The position numbers and the translations under genes are program-made. Below the pieces are notes generated by a model that searched no databases, was not told the origin of the DNA, and was given only the letters and a program-made list of their open reading frames with translations. This document shows, in pieces, positions 7,198 to 14,021 of a DNA stretch of 27,426 bases (positions within the stretch are counted from its first letter, which is position 1; each line of letters begins with the position of its first letter). Where the stretch lies: positions 1-27,426 of IMG/VR virus record IMGVR_UViG_3300005518_000037. The stretch is one strand, 5' to 3'. This stretch comes from a virus.

Positions 7198-8769
7198 TTA
7201 CATCTCTGATTCAACGTCAATGATTCGCTGCATATCACCATGTGGTCGGTACATCAGCGCATTACGTCGTTCAATCAGTCTACGCACACGCGGAGTGTCA
7301 AGATTCACATCATCATCGAGCATCTCTAGCATATCCGCAAGCTCTGAATCAACGTCAGGATGTAGTCGGCGTATGTCATCTTCTGTCCACTCTTCAGCCG
7401 GATTAGGATCAGAGATCGCACTGACGGCGTAACGTATCGCATCTAAGCAGTGATACTTCTTCTTATTGACTATCGTGCCAGGAATCGGATTGCCGTCTGC
7501 ATCGATTTCACGTGAGTACGATCCAAACTCACTCAATAGATAGCGGCAAGTGTCGAAGAGTTTGAACCAGCGTTGCTGCACCGTGTTATAGACACGATCA
7601 ATGCCGATCTCAACCTCTTTAAGCAAGGTAGGGTGAACCTCAAGGCCAGACGATGATATCTCAGTGCGCCACTGACGTTCACTAAGTGATCCAGCGACGA
7701 TTGTATAGAGAGATTTGCTATATGTCAACGTCGGAACCGGCCGGGCCTTTGATGTGCGCCAATCAACGCTCACCGTAGGCTCATGCTCCATGATGTAACA
7801 GGCGTGCTCAGCGGTTGATCGATGAATGCGTGGGTAATACTCCTCGTAACAAACAAAGAGTGGTTGTGTAGGATGAATGGCGATCTTAATCGCTGCTGTG
7901 TTAATTCCGCCAAAGTCGATCCCTATGACACGCTTCCAAGTAGATGGAATGACAATCGGCTTTATCCGATTATGATCGGTATCAAAACAGTCATAAATCA
8001 ATCCGGCAGGCTTACTGAATAATCCCAGAGCGAACATCTCATACTTCCACTTTGGAAGCGTTCGCTTCAGCCGTTCCATCTCTGCTTGCGGGAACGCCGG
8101 ATTTTCAATGGACGGAAAATTGATCACTTCATAGTCTGTATCCCCCGCCATCCAACGATCATAAATTTCAGTCTTCAACCATCCAAAGTTGTACGGAGTC
8201 GTACAAATCAGCGCGCGACCCTCATTCAACGCTAACCGGCGTTGAATAGCATCCCACGATTCCAGCTTGAAGTCTTCCTGGCCCGCTTCATCAAGTACGG
8301 CAGCCTTCGCGGTTGCTGACTCCAAGCTCTCTGCATTATTCGCGTGACCAAAGAATACAGTTGTTGGCTTATCGGCTTCATAGTTGCCGTCACCGTGAAT
8401 CCAACGCATCCCCGCTACCGAAAATACAAACGTCTTATCAGCACTCTTGTACTTTCCAAGCTTACCACGAAACTCGAAGACCTCTCTGAATTCAGGAATC
8501 GCTTTCTTTTGGAGCAGTGTAAAGGTTGAGGAGACGTACAGGTAATCGCCGGTGCCGCAGTTATGTATCTCGCGCATCAGCCAATGCGGCGCGTATGAAG
8601 TCTTCCCTGACTGGAATCCTGCGATGATTCCAATGAAACGCGCTTCACTGTTCCAAGCTCGCCGCTGTCCAGCATGGAAGTTAAGTTTCAATCCACCATC
8701 CGCAGTATACTCGCGGAGTTGAGGCTTGACGGCCTGATCGCGGATCGGTGATTCAGTTGATGAGATCAT
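7198..8769 (-). CDS. terL: terminase large subunit (ATPase/nuclease)
   Basis: The 523-residue DNA-packaging motor has both domains. In the ATPase, Walker A is AGFQSGKTS (residues 50-58), Walker B is AAVLDEAGQ (156-164, D160 and E161), and the coupling motif is ICTTP (188-192). The RNase H-like nuclease starts at VIGIDFGG (281-288, D285 as first metal ligand) and ends near KKKYHCLDAIRYA with D443. It cuts concatemeric DNA and pumps it through the portal. The acidic tail (LEMLDDDVNL) is extra. The upstream ribosome site is weak. A strong hairpin at 8779-8814 precedes it, so it may have its own promoter or depend on read-through. Its small-subunit partner is 4.4 kb away. Confidence 0.95.
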   Translation of the reverse strand: MISSTESPIRDQAVKPQLREYTADGGLKLNFHAGQRRAWNSEARFIGIIAGFQSGKTSYAPHWLMREIHNCGTGDYLYVSSTFTLLQKKAIPEFREVFEFRGKLGKYKSADKTFVFSVAGMRWIHGDGNYEADKPTTVFFGHANNAESLESATAKAAVLDEAGQEDFKLESWDAIQRRLALNEGRALICTTPYNFGWLKTEIYDRWMAGDTDYEVINFPSIENPAFPQAEMERLKRTLPKWKYEMFALGLFSKPAGLIYDCFDTDHNRIKPIVIPSTWKRVIGIDFGGINTAAIKIAIHPTQPLFVCYEEYYPRIHRSTAEHACYIMEHEPTVSVDWRTSKARPVPTLTYSKSLYTIVAGSLSERQWRTEISSSGLEVHPTLLKEVEIGIDRVYNTVQQRWFKLFDTCRYLLSEFGSYSREIDADGNPIPGTIVNKKKYHCLDAIRYAVSAISDPNPAEEWTEDDIRRLHPDVDSELADMLEMLDDDVNLDTPRVRRLIERRNALMYRPHGDMQRIIDVESEM

Positions 8770-8778
8770 TTTCGATAA

Positions 8779-8814
8779 GACAAGAGCGGCCAGTCACATC
8801 CAGCCGCTCTCGTC
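8779..8814 (-). terminator. strong hairpin upstream of terL
   Basis: A 12-bp inverted repeat with one G-T pair: GACAAGAGCGGC (8779-8790) and GCCGCTCTCGTC (8803-8814), with a 12-base loop. It separates the cargo genes from terL. No clear T tract follows on the minus strand, so termination may be partial. The core GAGCGGC/GCCGCTC is the same as in the hairpin after the capsid gene. The surrounding 150 bp (8770-8919) has no convincing gene. Confidence 0.55.
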
Positions 8815-8919
8815 ATTCCCTTATCTTATTCAAAAGAAGCGTTTGCATCCCGCTTACGCTGTACGTGATTAAAGCCTGAGCACGATGCCCGGCAAGATAA
8901 AATGTCTCAAGGCAATCAC

Positions 8920-9126
8920 CTACTTTCTGCCTGATAAGGCCGTTATGAATTCGATTAGCTGAACGTAGCGCAAAACGACAAGCAGAGCAACAACCGTAAC
9001 CGTCCAACAAATCGCTGTGAACCATCGCTCACCGATCTTGTTGCGCTGAAAGTAAGCCATCAACACAACAAGCAGCAAGAATAGCAGAAAGATAACCGCG
9101 CTCAATGCTTGAATACCAAACCCCAC
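8920..9126 (-). CDS. small two-helix membrane protein (holin candidate)
   Basis: The 68-residue product (GTG start at 9126) has two hydrophobic helices, about residues 7-26 (LSAVIFLLFLLLVVLMAYF) and 37-60 (FTAICWTVTVVALLVVL), joined by a basic turn (QRNKIGERW). It ends FITALSGRK. Size and topology suit a small class II holin, but no endolysin is visible nearby. An alternative TTG start at 9105 overlaps the previous stop as TTGA. It overlaps the 9102-9680 gene. Any two-helix membrane protein would look the same, so the lysis role is only a guess. Confidence 0.55.
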   Translation of the reverse strand: MGFGIQALSAVIFLLFLLLVVLMAYFQRNKIGERWFTAICWTVTVVALLVVLRYVQLIEFITALSGRK

Positions 9127-9680
9127 GGCTGCTCATCTGCGCGCGCCTCAATCGTCTTAATCGCGCGTTGCAGTCGTGGATCGCGAGCCGCTTGCTTATG
9201 CACCTCTGACTGCGCCGCCGGAACCGCGACAACCGTCTTCTTTAGATGATCCGCGATCAGATGCAGAGCAATGCTCGCCAGCGCCAGGATCGCTTCAAGC
9301 TGCACACGAAATGTGATCGAGAGCAATCCCAAATCATTGGCGATCTGATCCAACGTCGCCGATAACTTGTCGAATAGCGTCACAAAATCCGTCGATTGGT
9401 TATTAGCAAACGCAGCTTTCAGGTCATTTGCGATGATCACGGCATCAGCAACAAGCTTAACCAGGTTAGGCACACCAAGCGAAGTCAAGATCGGCTGCAT
9501 GCGCTGAAGCGCGTTCACGATCTCCACTGTCCATGAAATCAGCGTGCCTGTATTAAACGGACAAGCCGTCATGAGCACCGTACCTGCGCCAATACCCACT
9601 GCTGCAAGCGCTCGCGTCACGAAATACAGCAAACCAAACGTAACACTACCTTTCATCATCTCTCTACGATTAAACGCCAT
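9102..9680 (-). CDS. helical protein with Tat/lipoprotein-like signal sequence, 192 aa
   Basis: I choose ATG at 9680: AAAGGA is 9-10 bases upstream, and the overlap with the previous gene is then 11 bases. The N-terminus reads MAFNRREMMKG, close to the twin-arginine pattern RRxFLK. A hydrophobic stretch follows to LMTAC with Cys40, which resembles a lipobox. The rest is helical (LDQIANDLGLLSITF; LEAILALASIALHLIADHLK). A plausible picture is a lipoprotein anchored outside the membrane, for instance for superinfection exclusion or lysis, but the lipobox is not perfect. It lies between the SHExxE-motif gene and the holin-like gene. Confidence 0.6.
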   Translation of the reverse strand: MAFNRREMMKGSVTFGLLYFVTRALAAVGIGAGTVLMTACPFNTGTLISWTVEIVNALQRMQPILTSLGVPNLVKLVADAVIIANDLKAAFANNQSTDFVTLFDKLSATLDQIANDLGLLSITFRVQLEAILALASIALHLIADHLKKTVVAVPAAQSEVHKQAARDPRLQRAIKTIEARADEQPWGLVFKH

Positions 9681-10362
9681 TTGAAGTAATCCTTTCATGT
9701 CTGATCTGTCTAAGCCAGCGCCGACTACCAGGAAACGGCGGCTTGTAGTTTGGCGCGTGTTCAGCAACGATGTCACTAAACTTGCCGTTTGAAAAAATGT
9801 TCTGATATCCGCCAGGCAATAACTCGCCTGGCCGCTTGATCAGCCCTTGTGCATCGTAAGGCCCGTTCTTAGCGCCATCCTGGAAGTATCGCGGCGTAAC
9901 GAAATTCGACATCGGAATGCCGTTGACCATAATGGCGAACTCGTCACCTTCAGGCGGATCGCATATCTCGTACGCACGAAAGACTACCTGTCCGTTGACT
10001 CTTCCCTGAGAATACAGGTCAGTCCAGGGATCGATGCGCAGTTCACCAAGCTCGTGCGAGAATGTCACCGACCAAAGCGCACCGCTTTCAAGATCAGTCT
10101 TGACGAATACGTACCCAACAGGCAAGCCGTCTACGGTTCGATCATGATAACCAAGCGCACCTTCCAAGTCACTTGTATCTCTGAGAAGGAGTTGCCAGGT
10201 ATTAGGCGGGATAAGCTGATCGCGTCCAACGAAACTCAACCAAGCGCTCGCATTCCAGAACTTTGCGACATAGTTAAATAGCCAGGTCTGCGCAGCTTGC
10301 ACCTTCGGCACGATCTCTTTATCAGCCAATACAGTAGTTTGATTGACAACAGCGATTTGCAT
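9670..10362 (-). CDS. phage protein with SHExxE...D metallopeptidase-like motif, 230 aa
   Basis: The 230-residue product begins MQIAVVNQTTVLADKEIVPK. Residues 102-113 are SHELGELRIDPW, close to the SHExxE...DP pattern I recall in hypothetical phage and bacterial proteins with a zincin-like core (His103, Glu104, Glu107, Asp111). Later EICDPPEGDEF and GIPMSNFVTPRYF also match that family as remembered. The third metal ligand and enzymatic activity are unproven. There is no signal peptide. It could be a virion-associated or cargo protease. The preceding tiny basic gene and the downstream Tat-like gene are on the same strand with short spacing. Confidence 0.65.
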   Translation of the reverse strand: MQIAVVNQTTVLADKEIVPKVQAAQTWLFNYVAKFWNASAWLSFVGRDQLIPPNTWQLLLRDTSDLEGALGYHDRTVDGLPVGYVFVKTDLESGALWSVTFSHELGELRIDPWTDLYSQGRVNGQVVFRAYEICDPPEGDEFAIMVNGIPMSNFVTPRYFQDGAKNGPYDAQGLIKRPGELLPGGYQNIFSNGKFSDIVAEHAPNYKPPFPGSRRWLRQIRHERITSNGV

Positions 10363-10370
10363 TAACGAAA

Positions 10371-10484
10371 CTACTTCTTTCGTGCTTTCATGCGACTTTG
10401 CAAAGCCTTGACGTTGGGATGACTCCGACCACGCTTGAGCGCAGCTCTTTGCGCTGCACTCAATTTGCGTTTCTTCTTTTTCAT
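10371..10484 (-). CDS. tiny lysine/arginine-rich protein, 37 aa
   Basis: ATG at 10484 opens MKKKKRKLSAAQRAALKRGR and the 37-residue frame ends SRMKARKK at TAG. It lies 8 bases before the ATG of the 230-residue SHExxE protein and 1 base after the stop of the 10486-10761 gene. More than a third of residues are K or R. It may bind DNA or RNA. Its final ARKK-TAG bases match the end of the broken gene at 9-182, sharing a 16-base run. Too short for certainty, but spacing and composition support it. Confidence 0.5.
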   Translation of the reverse strand: MKKKKRKLSAAQRAALKRGRSHPNVKALQSRMKARKK

Positions 10485-10485
10485 C

Positions 10486-10761
10486 TTAGTGCAGACCTTC
10501 GAACTTCAATTGGATATCTTTAATCGGAAACGGTTCACCAGCCCGTTTCGCTGCTTTGATGAATTCTCGTTCTGAGTAATTCGGACGGCCGATTGTGAAA
10601 ACAATTGTGAGACTAGCACTACGCTTATCACGTTTGCCGACCAAAGTCGCTCTGACGATTTGTCTTGGACTAAGATACTTGGTAGCTCGCTTCGCGCCGC
10701 CTTCAATGATCTTCGCGGCGAGTTGACCGTATGTCCTGGCAGGAATGGGATCAGTTTTCAT
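10486..10761 (-). CDS. hypothetical basic protein, 91 aa
   Basis: I prefer ATG 10761 (MKTDPIPARTYGQLAAKIIE). Earlier starts add MWMIKTPI (TTG) or MIKTPI (ATG at M3). None has a clear ribosome site. The product is basic, with a beta-like stretch RSASLTIVFTIGRPNYSERE, and ends IQLKFEGLH. The segment ATLVGKRDKRSASLTIVFTI could be a nucleic-acid-binding hairpin. It lies between the Ig-like protein gene and the tiny basic gene. The family is not recognised. Confidence 0.55.
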   Translation of the reverse strand: MKTDPIPARTYGQLAAKIIEGGAKRATKYLSPRQIVRATLVGKRDKRSASLTIVFTIGRPNYSEREFIKAAKRAGEPFPIKDIQLKFEGLH

Positions 10762-10856
10762 GATCGGCGTTTTTATCATCCACAAGACCAGACGCGAGTT
10801 TGGTGTGCGCTCGCGTCCGGCATTGTGACATGGAGCAAGGAACTGGTGAAACCGGC

Positions 10857-11195
10857 CTACGCTTGCTCGCGCACCGCGCCAAACGTCGGCTCCGCAAAGC
10901 CAACCGCAGCGCCGCCGCTGACCTCCACCGGAAACGCGCCAACGATGTTCGTGACACCGTCGCCAAGATCAGCGTCTGCTTGAATGACTACCGTGCCGGG
11001 CTTTGTGATGTCCGTCGTAGGCTTGCTCGCCTTGAACGTTCCCGCAAACGGATTGGTTGGATTCGGAACGATGGTGCCGTTGCCGTCTGAAACGGATAAT
11101 ACCACTGAACCGTCCTGAACCGACGCCGGGGCACCCTTCTTGTCAATCGGTTTGCCAAACTCAAAATCGAATTCCTGTGTGTCAGTACACTTCAT
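10857..11195 (-). CDS. small Ig-like/beta-sandwich phage protein, 112 aa
   Basis: I start it at ATG 11195 (MKCTDTQEFDFEFGKPIDKK) because AGGAG lies 11 bases upstream. The sequence has the pattern I recall for small phage Ig-like proteins: DKKGAPASVQDGSVVLSVSD, then TVVIQADADLGDGVTNIVGA, then FPVEVSGGAAVGFAEPTFGA. ADADLGDG is the most typical motif. Such proteins often decorate virions or bind surface sugars. The frame stays open upstream to about 11474 with coding-like residues, so a longer N-terminus is possible. It is the third gene of the cargo block downstream of the GIY-YIG-like gene. Confidence 0.65.
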   Translation of the reverse strand: MKCTDTQEFDFEFGKPIDKKGAPASVQDGSVVLSVSDGNGTIVPNPTNPFAGTFKASKPTTDITKPGTVVIQADADLGDGVTNIVGAFPVEVSGGAAVGFAEPTFGAVREQA

Positions 11196-11507
11196 AGCCG
11201 TGATCACTCCTCTCAAAGTTAACTGCGTGTCTGCAATGTGAATGTAAATACATGATAGCGTCTTTGAACGCTTGTCGATGACATCACCGCCAGGTAACGC
11301 TCTGATCGTGTCAATGATCTCACGTTTGATGAGATCGAGCTTGAGTGAGATCGGTTGCACGATCAAACTCACGAACCACCTGGAAGTGAGCCATCCGAAT
11401 TGCATGATCGAGGGACTCCAAAGACGCCATACCGCGCAGCCGGAGCTTATAACACAGCGCCGAACGGAATGCAAGGGAAAATCAGCACTCTTCTTTCTTG
11501 TGATTGT
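11196..11507 (-). other. upstream frame open in phase with Ig-like gene; no certain gene
   Basis: On the minus strand this stretch is open in the same frame as the Ig-like gene. Part of it reads plausibly (VSLIVQPISLKLDLIKREII, RALPGGDVIDKRSKTLSCIY), starting at GTG near 11376. This could be an N-terminal extension or a separate small frame. The outer part (11380-11474) is arginine/cysteine-rich and looks non-coding. No RNA gene was recognised. Confidence 0.3.
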
Positions 11508-12164
11508 TTAATCTACTGCTTCTAATGGTGCCTGCAAAACGAACTGAACAGCAAGCTCAGTATTGAAGTAAGAGAGCAGCCGACTCACTTTACTAATGTC
11601 CTTTGTCACTTCCCGTAATTGTTGATCCGTTTTTCCAAGAAGTGAGTAAGAATAACTCCATTCGAGAGTATTACTCTTTTTAGACTCTTCAATCTCGAAC
11701 GCGCGTAGGTGCAGTCCAAACTTGAACAACAAGCCAATAACGACAGATAAGTGCCAACGTTCACTCTTAATAAGATGTTGAAAGAAACAAGCACGCGGAA
11801 CATCTCTGCTTTCTCGATCATCCAATCGACAAACTGCTACACTTACTCCAATGGCATTCAAGATGTCTTCCAGTTTATTTATCCTGGGGTTCCCCTCACC
11901 GCTATTCAGCAAGATTGAAATCGCTTGATAGGTAGTATTCGCGTTTTCGTCTATCTCAACGTGATAAGTCTGGTGTGCGACTACTTGAAAAACTCGACGC
12001 ACAAAGCTTCTGTAATTATTGATGGCTAAATAACAAAGAACATTGTCAAGCTCCGATGCAATCTCAAAAGGATCAAGAGCTTTGAGGTGTTTGCCAGACG
12101 ACCTTAAAATATGATCATACTTGGTATTGCGTTCAAGTTTATCTATTGTGAAATCAATCTCCAT
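11508..12164 (-). CDS. hypothetical protein, 218 aa
   Basis: I start at ATG 12164 (MEIDFTIDKLERNTKYDHIL), where GAGGA lies 8 bases upstream. The longer frame to 12191 has no such site. The protein is helical, acidic to neutral, with cysteines scattered and no membrane segment. It has segments ALDPFEIASELDNVLCYLAI and HLSVVIGLLFKFGLHLRAFE. It overlaps the end of the GIY-YIG-like gene by 22 bases, so the two may be cotranslated. Codon choice is more AT-rich than the head genes, which hints at separate acquisition. The family is not recognised. Confidence 0.6.
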   Translation of the reverse strand: MEIDFTIDKLERNTKYDHILRSSGKHLKALDPFEIASELDNVLCYLAINNYRSFVRRVFQVVAHQTYHVEIDENANTTYQAISILLNSGEGNPRINKLEDILNAIGVSVAVCRLDDRESRDVPRACFFQHLIKSERWHLSVVIGLLFKFGLHLRAFEIEESKKSNTLEWSYSYSLLGKTDQQLREVTKDISKVSRLLSYFNTELAVQFVLQAPLEAVD

Positions 12165-12520
12165 CGTTGTATTCCTCGATTCATCGCACACTCATTGATC
12201 AGCTCGATGTGATTACCTCGATCAAGACGCTGTATGAACAACACATCTTCGGGTGTTAGCATGTACCACTCACCTCTCACATGCTTGGATTTGAAGAGTC
12301 TTTTCAATGCCCCTTCAACGATGACCGGCTTCAGTGTTAGAAAGAAATGGATCACACGAATCTCTTTGTGATGACTTGTTTGTAATTTAGCTACACGATC
12401 AACGATGCTGGTTGTTCTTCCTATCTTAAATCCAACGTCATCAGCGGTAATGAGATAGATCGTCGCCAAACGCGCAGAACCCTTTAATCGCGCGATCTTT
12501 TCTAGCTCAGAAAGTTTCAC
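12143..12520 (-). CDS. GIY-YIG-like (T5orf172/MUG113-type) protein, 125 aa
   Basis: This 125-residue protein carries a degenerate GIY-YIG domain: TIYLITADDVGFKIGRTTS (residues 20-38, TIY and KIG in place of GIY and YIG), Arg42 (IVDRVAKL), Glu69 (IVEGALKRLF), and the family's closing GEWYMLTPEDVL (83-94). Domains of this type occur in phages as small nucleases or DNA-binding modules. The conserved R and E suggest a functional core, but activity is unproven. A similar protein is encoded at 19312-19863. It is the first gene after the long non-coding region 12521-13169, so its promoter is probably there. Confidence 0.75.
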   Translation of the reverse strand: MKLSELEKIARLKGSARLATIYLITADDVGFKIGRTTSIVDRVAKLQTSHHKEIRVIHFFLTLKPVIVEGALKRLFKSKHVRGEWYMLTPEDVLFIQRLDRGNHIELINECAMNRGIQRWRLISQ

Positions 12521-12556
12521 TCCACAGACGCTCCGGTAGTAGGAATACCACAGGTG

Positions 12557-12773
12557 TATCGCGAGAGAGATCGATGCTTTAAGAGTTTGTTTTTACAGTA
12601 ACTCACAGAATAAAAAGGCGGGCCGCGCCCCGATCCTCTCCGAGACAGGATACTACACATTCTGTGGAAAACACAAGGGGAAAACACAAGAAGACTATTG
12701 TAGTATGAATTTCAGGTTGAAAAATGGAAAGTGTAAATCGCAATCATCCAATTTTCTGATCTCTCTCGCGATA
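12557..12773. repeat. 16-bp perfect inverted repeat flanking an iteron-like segment
   Basis: TATCGCGAGAGAGATC at 12557-12572 is the exact reverse complement of GATCTCTCTCGCGATA at 12758-12773. The arms are 185 bp apart and enclose the tandem repeats and the DnaA-box-like site. This could bound an origin, a recombination site or a small inserted element. Confidence 0.7.
12663..12690. repeat. iteron-like tandem repeats with DnaA-box-like site
   Basis: GGAAAACACAAG occurs at 12666-12677 and 12679-12690 (period 13). TGTGGAAAA at 12663-12671 fits the reverse of the DnaA box TTWTNCACA. Repeats beside a DnaA-like box and AT-rich sequence are typical of replication-initiator binding regions. Only two copies are visible, so this is suggestive only. 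Confidence 0.45.
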
Positions 12774-12943
12774 GGGCTCCCGTAGGAACAACAATGTTAA
12801 AACGGGAATTGGATTCCAGGGTGTGTGAGCGACGGTATTTGGGCCTACCGGCATCCGGAGGCGAAAAAAGCGGGTGGCGGCTGCGGTCGCGCATTTCGTT
12901 CTATGATTGCGTTGCTCATCGTGTCAACGTCATTCGGGCCCGC

Positions 12944-13013
12944 GATCATGCGATCTTCTCGCTAATCGCCGATGCCAGGCACGATCATTCACTCAAACCA
13001 AGATCATGCGATC
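12944..13013. repeat. 12-bp direct repeat GATCATGCGATC
   Basis: GATCATGCGATC occurs at 12944-12955 and 13002-13013, 58 bases apart start to start, in non-coding DNA just downstream of terS. Each copy has two GATC sites, the expected target of the Dam-like methylase encoded at 26255-27037. It could be a protein-binding or packaging site. Confidence 0.5.
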
Positions 13014-13169
13014 AGCGATCCGACTGCACTTGCTTGTGTTTCATCGATAGCACAATTTTAGGGTAATCGCTCCATAATGACGATTATCAGACGCGGTTAT
13101 GTCTGTAAACTGTTGATTCTAAAGGACTGAGCTTTTCAGTGCTGTTTCATCTGTGAGAAACTACTACAT

Positions 13170-13859
13170 CTAGCGGTCTGAATGATCGCCGTCTGTGAGT
13201 TGTCTTGATTCTGGGATCGGCGCACCTGGTAGCTGATTGTCGGATCGTGGTTGTGGTGACGTATCAGTTAGCGTGTTAGATGCTATTTGGATCGATTGAT
13301 AACCGACAGTGACGTTGATGTTTGTCTCTCGCTCTTCACTCTTCGCCCAGCGCTCAGGGTGTCGCCGCTCCAAGAGTGATAGCGCAGCAGCCCAGGAGCC
13401 ACGTTGCGCTGCACCTACGATGACATTCACCATTGCCACTTCGCTCTTGGATTCGTTCAATTCGAACAGTTCCAGTAATTGAATTAACTCTTTGTCTCTC
13501 TTCGATTTGCGAATGCCCTTATTCTCACGTTCTAGCGCCTTGTAAGCATGTCGCATCCAGACGGTGAACCTATCTCTTCGGATGCCCGCGTGTGAGAATG
13601 CAAGCGGCAAGGGATACCCTTTGCGGAGTCCGATGAGTATTAATTCAAGCTTCTGTTCTGTGATAGATGGTAATCTGCCGCCTGTTCTGGTAGGATTGCT
13701 GACGCCGTTGTTAACTCTGCCGCCTTTACGCGCAAGGCTGAATCCCTGGCGGATCATTTCAGGATTATCCGATCCGTTGGGCTCAGATTGAACCGCTTCA
13801 GCGATTGAATGATCGCTCCGTTCGTCGTTAACTTGTTCTGATATAATCACTTGCGACAT
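13170..13859 (-). CDS. terS: terminase small subunit
   Basis: This 229-residue protein has an N-terminal basic region (residues 42-62: ARKGGRVNNGVSNPTRTGG) and a helix-turn-helix from about 66 to 106 (TEQKLELILIGLRKGYPLPL, then GIRRDRFTVWMRH). The small-terminase signature is QRGSWAAALSLLERRHPERW at residues 152-171. It recognises viral DNA and passes it to TerL. The tail (QPRSDNQLPGAPIPESRQLT) is disordered and may contact TerL. It is the upstream-most gene of the minus-strand block, separated from terL by 4.4 kb of cargo, unlike the usual adjacent pair. The ATG has no clear ribosome site, and a promoter-like sequence abuts it. Confidence 0.82.
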   Translation of the reverse strand: MSQVIISEQVNDERSDHSIAEAVQSEPNGSDNPEMIRQGFSLARKGGRVNNGVSNPTRTGGRLPSITEQKLELILIGLRKGYPLPLAFSHAGIRRDRFTVWMRHAYKALERENKGIRKSKRDKELIQLLELFELNESKSEVAMVNVIVGAAQRGSWAAALSLLERRHPERWAKSEERETNINVTVGYQSIQIASNTLTDTSPQPRSDNQLPGAPIPESRQLTDGDHSDR

Positions 13860-13887
13860 ATTATCACACGCCTGATTCCGCCGTCAA
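13860..13887 (-). promoter_or_regulatory. candidate promoter abutting terS
   Basis: On the minus strand TTGACG (13887-13882), 16 bases, then GATAAT (13865-13860) resemble a sigma70 promoter. Transcription would start inside the first codons of terS, so either terS is read from a later start (GTG at codon 4) as a leaderless message, or this promoter is not used. It is reported because it faces the plus-strand promoter at 13952. Confidence 0.3.
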
Positions 13888-13903
13888 CGATCCTGGTATC
13901 GCC

Positions 13904-13918
13904 TGACAAGTTTTGTCA
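13904..13918. promoter_or_regulatory. palindromic operator candidate TGACAAgttTTGTCA
   Basis: A perfect 6-bp palindrome with a 3-base spacer lies between the terS start and the plus-strand promoter. The position is right for a repressor or activator of one or both promoters. No regulator gene is visible nearby; the Fis-type HTH protein at 18878 is one candidate, as a guess. Confidence 0.4.
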
Positions 13919-13951
13919 CTGAAAATTCTTTGTCTATTCACTGGAAAGCTG

Positions 13952-13980
13952 TTGACGTTAGGCATTTACTTTGATAGAGT
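13952..13980 (+). promoter_or_regulatory. plus-strand sigma70-like promoter
   Basis: TTGACG (13952-13957), a 17-base spacer, then TAGAGT (13975-13980). Matches are 5/6 and 4/6 to consensus with ideal spacing. It points into the plus-strand operon, and an inverted repeat lies at the expected start site (13986-14003). Probably an early promoter. Confidence 0.5.
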
Positions 13981-13985
13981 CGTCT

Positions 13986-14003
13986 TGTTGACAGCAGTCA
14001 ACA
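13986..14003. promoter_or_regulatory. operator candidate TGTTGACagcaGTCAACA
   Basis: A perfect 7-bp inverted repeat with a 4-base spacer begins 6 bases after the -10 box of the plus-strand promoter, at the expected transcription start. A further TGTTGAC half-site lies at 13950-13956, over the -35 box. Half-sites on both sides of a promoter core are typical of repressor control. Confidence 0.5.
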
Positions 14004-14021
14004 GAAAGCGAGATCGAACAA

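Larger units (their letters stand above)
12521..13169. other. non-coding control/origin-like region
   Basis: About 650 bases without a convincing gene between the GIY-YIG-like gene and terS. It holds a 16-bp inverted repeat (12557/12773), tandem GGAAAACACAAG repeats with a DnaA-box-like TGTGGAAAA, an 8-bp inverted repeat ATACTACA/TGTAGTAT (12650-12657/12699-12706), a GC-rich run near 12617-12635, a 12-bp direct repeat (12944/13002), and small hairpins such as ACTGAGCTTTTCAGT near 13127. A plus-strand frame at 12794-13066 looks unlikely to be a gene. A replication origin or late-operon control region is possible. Confidence 0.45.

Noticed and set aside
8813-9025. Minus-strand open frame MVHSDLLDGYGCCSACRFAL... 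overlapping the two-helix membrane gene
   Set aside because: It overlaps a convincing membrane protein by 106 bases and has no ribosome site. The end (FYLAGHRAQALITYSVSGMQ) looks partly coding, so a nested gene is not fully excluded.
12794-13066. Plus-strand open frame MLKRELDSRVCERRYLGLPA... in the origin-like region
   Set aside because: Cys/Arg-rich and His-rich residue mix, no ribosome site, and it runs through direct repeats. It looks like random open sequence.
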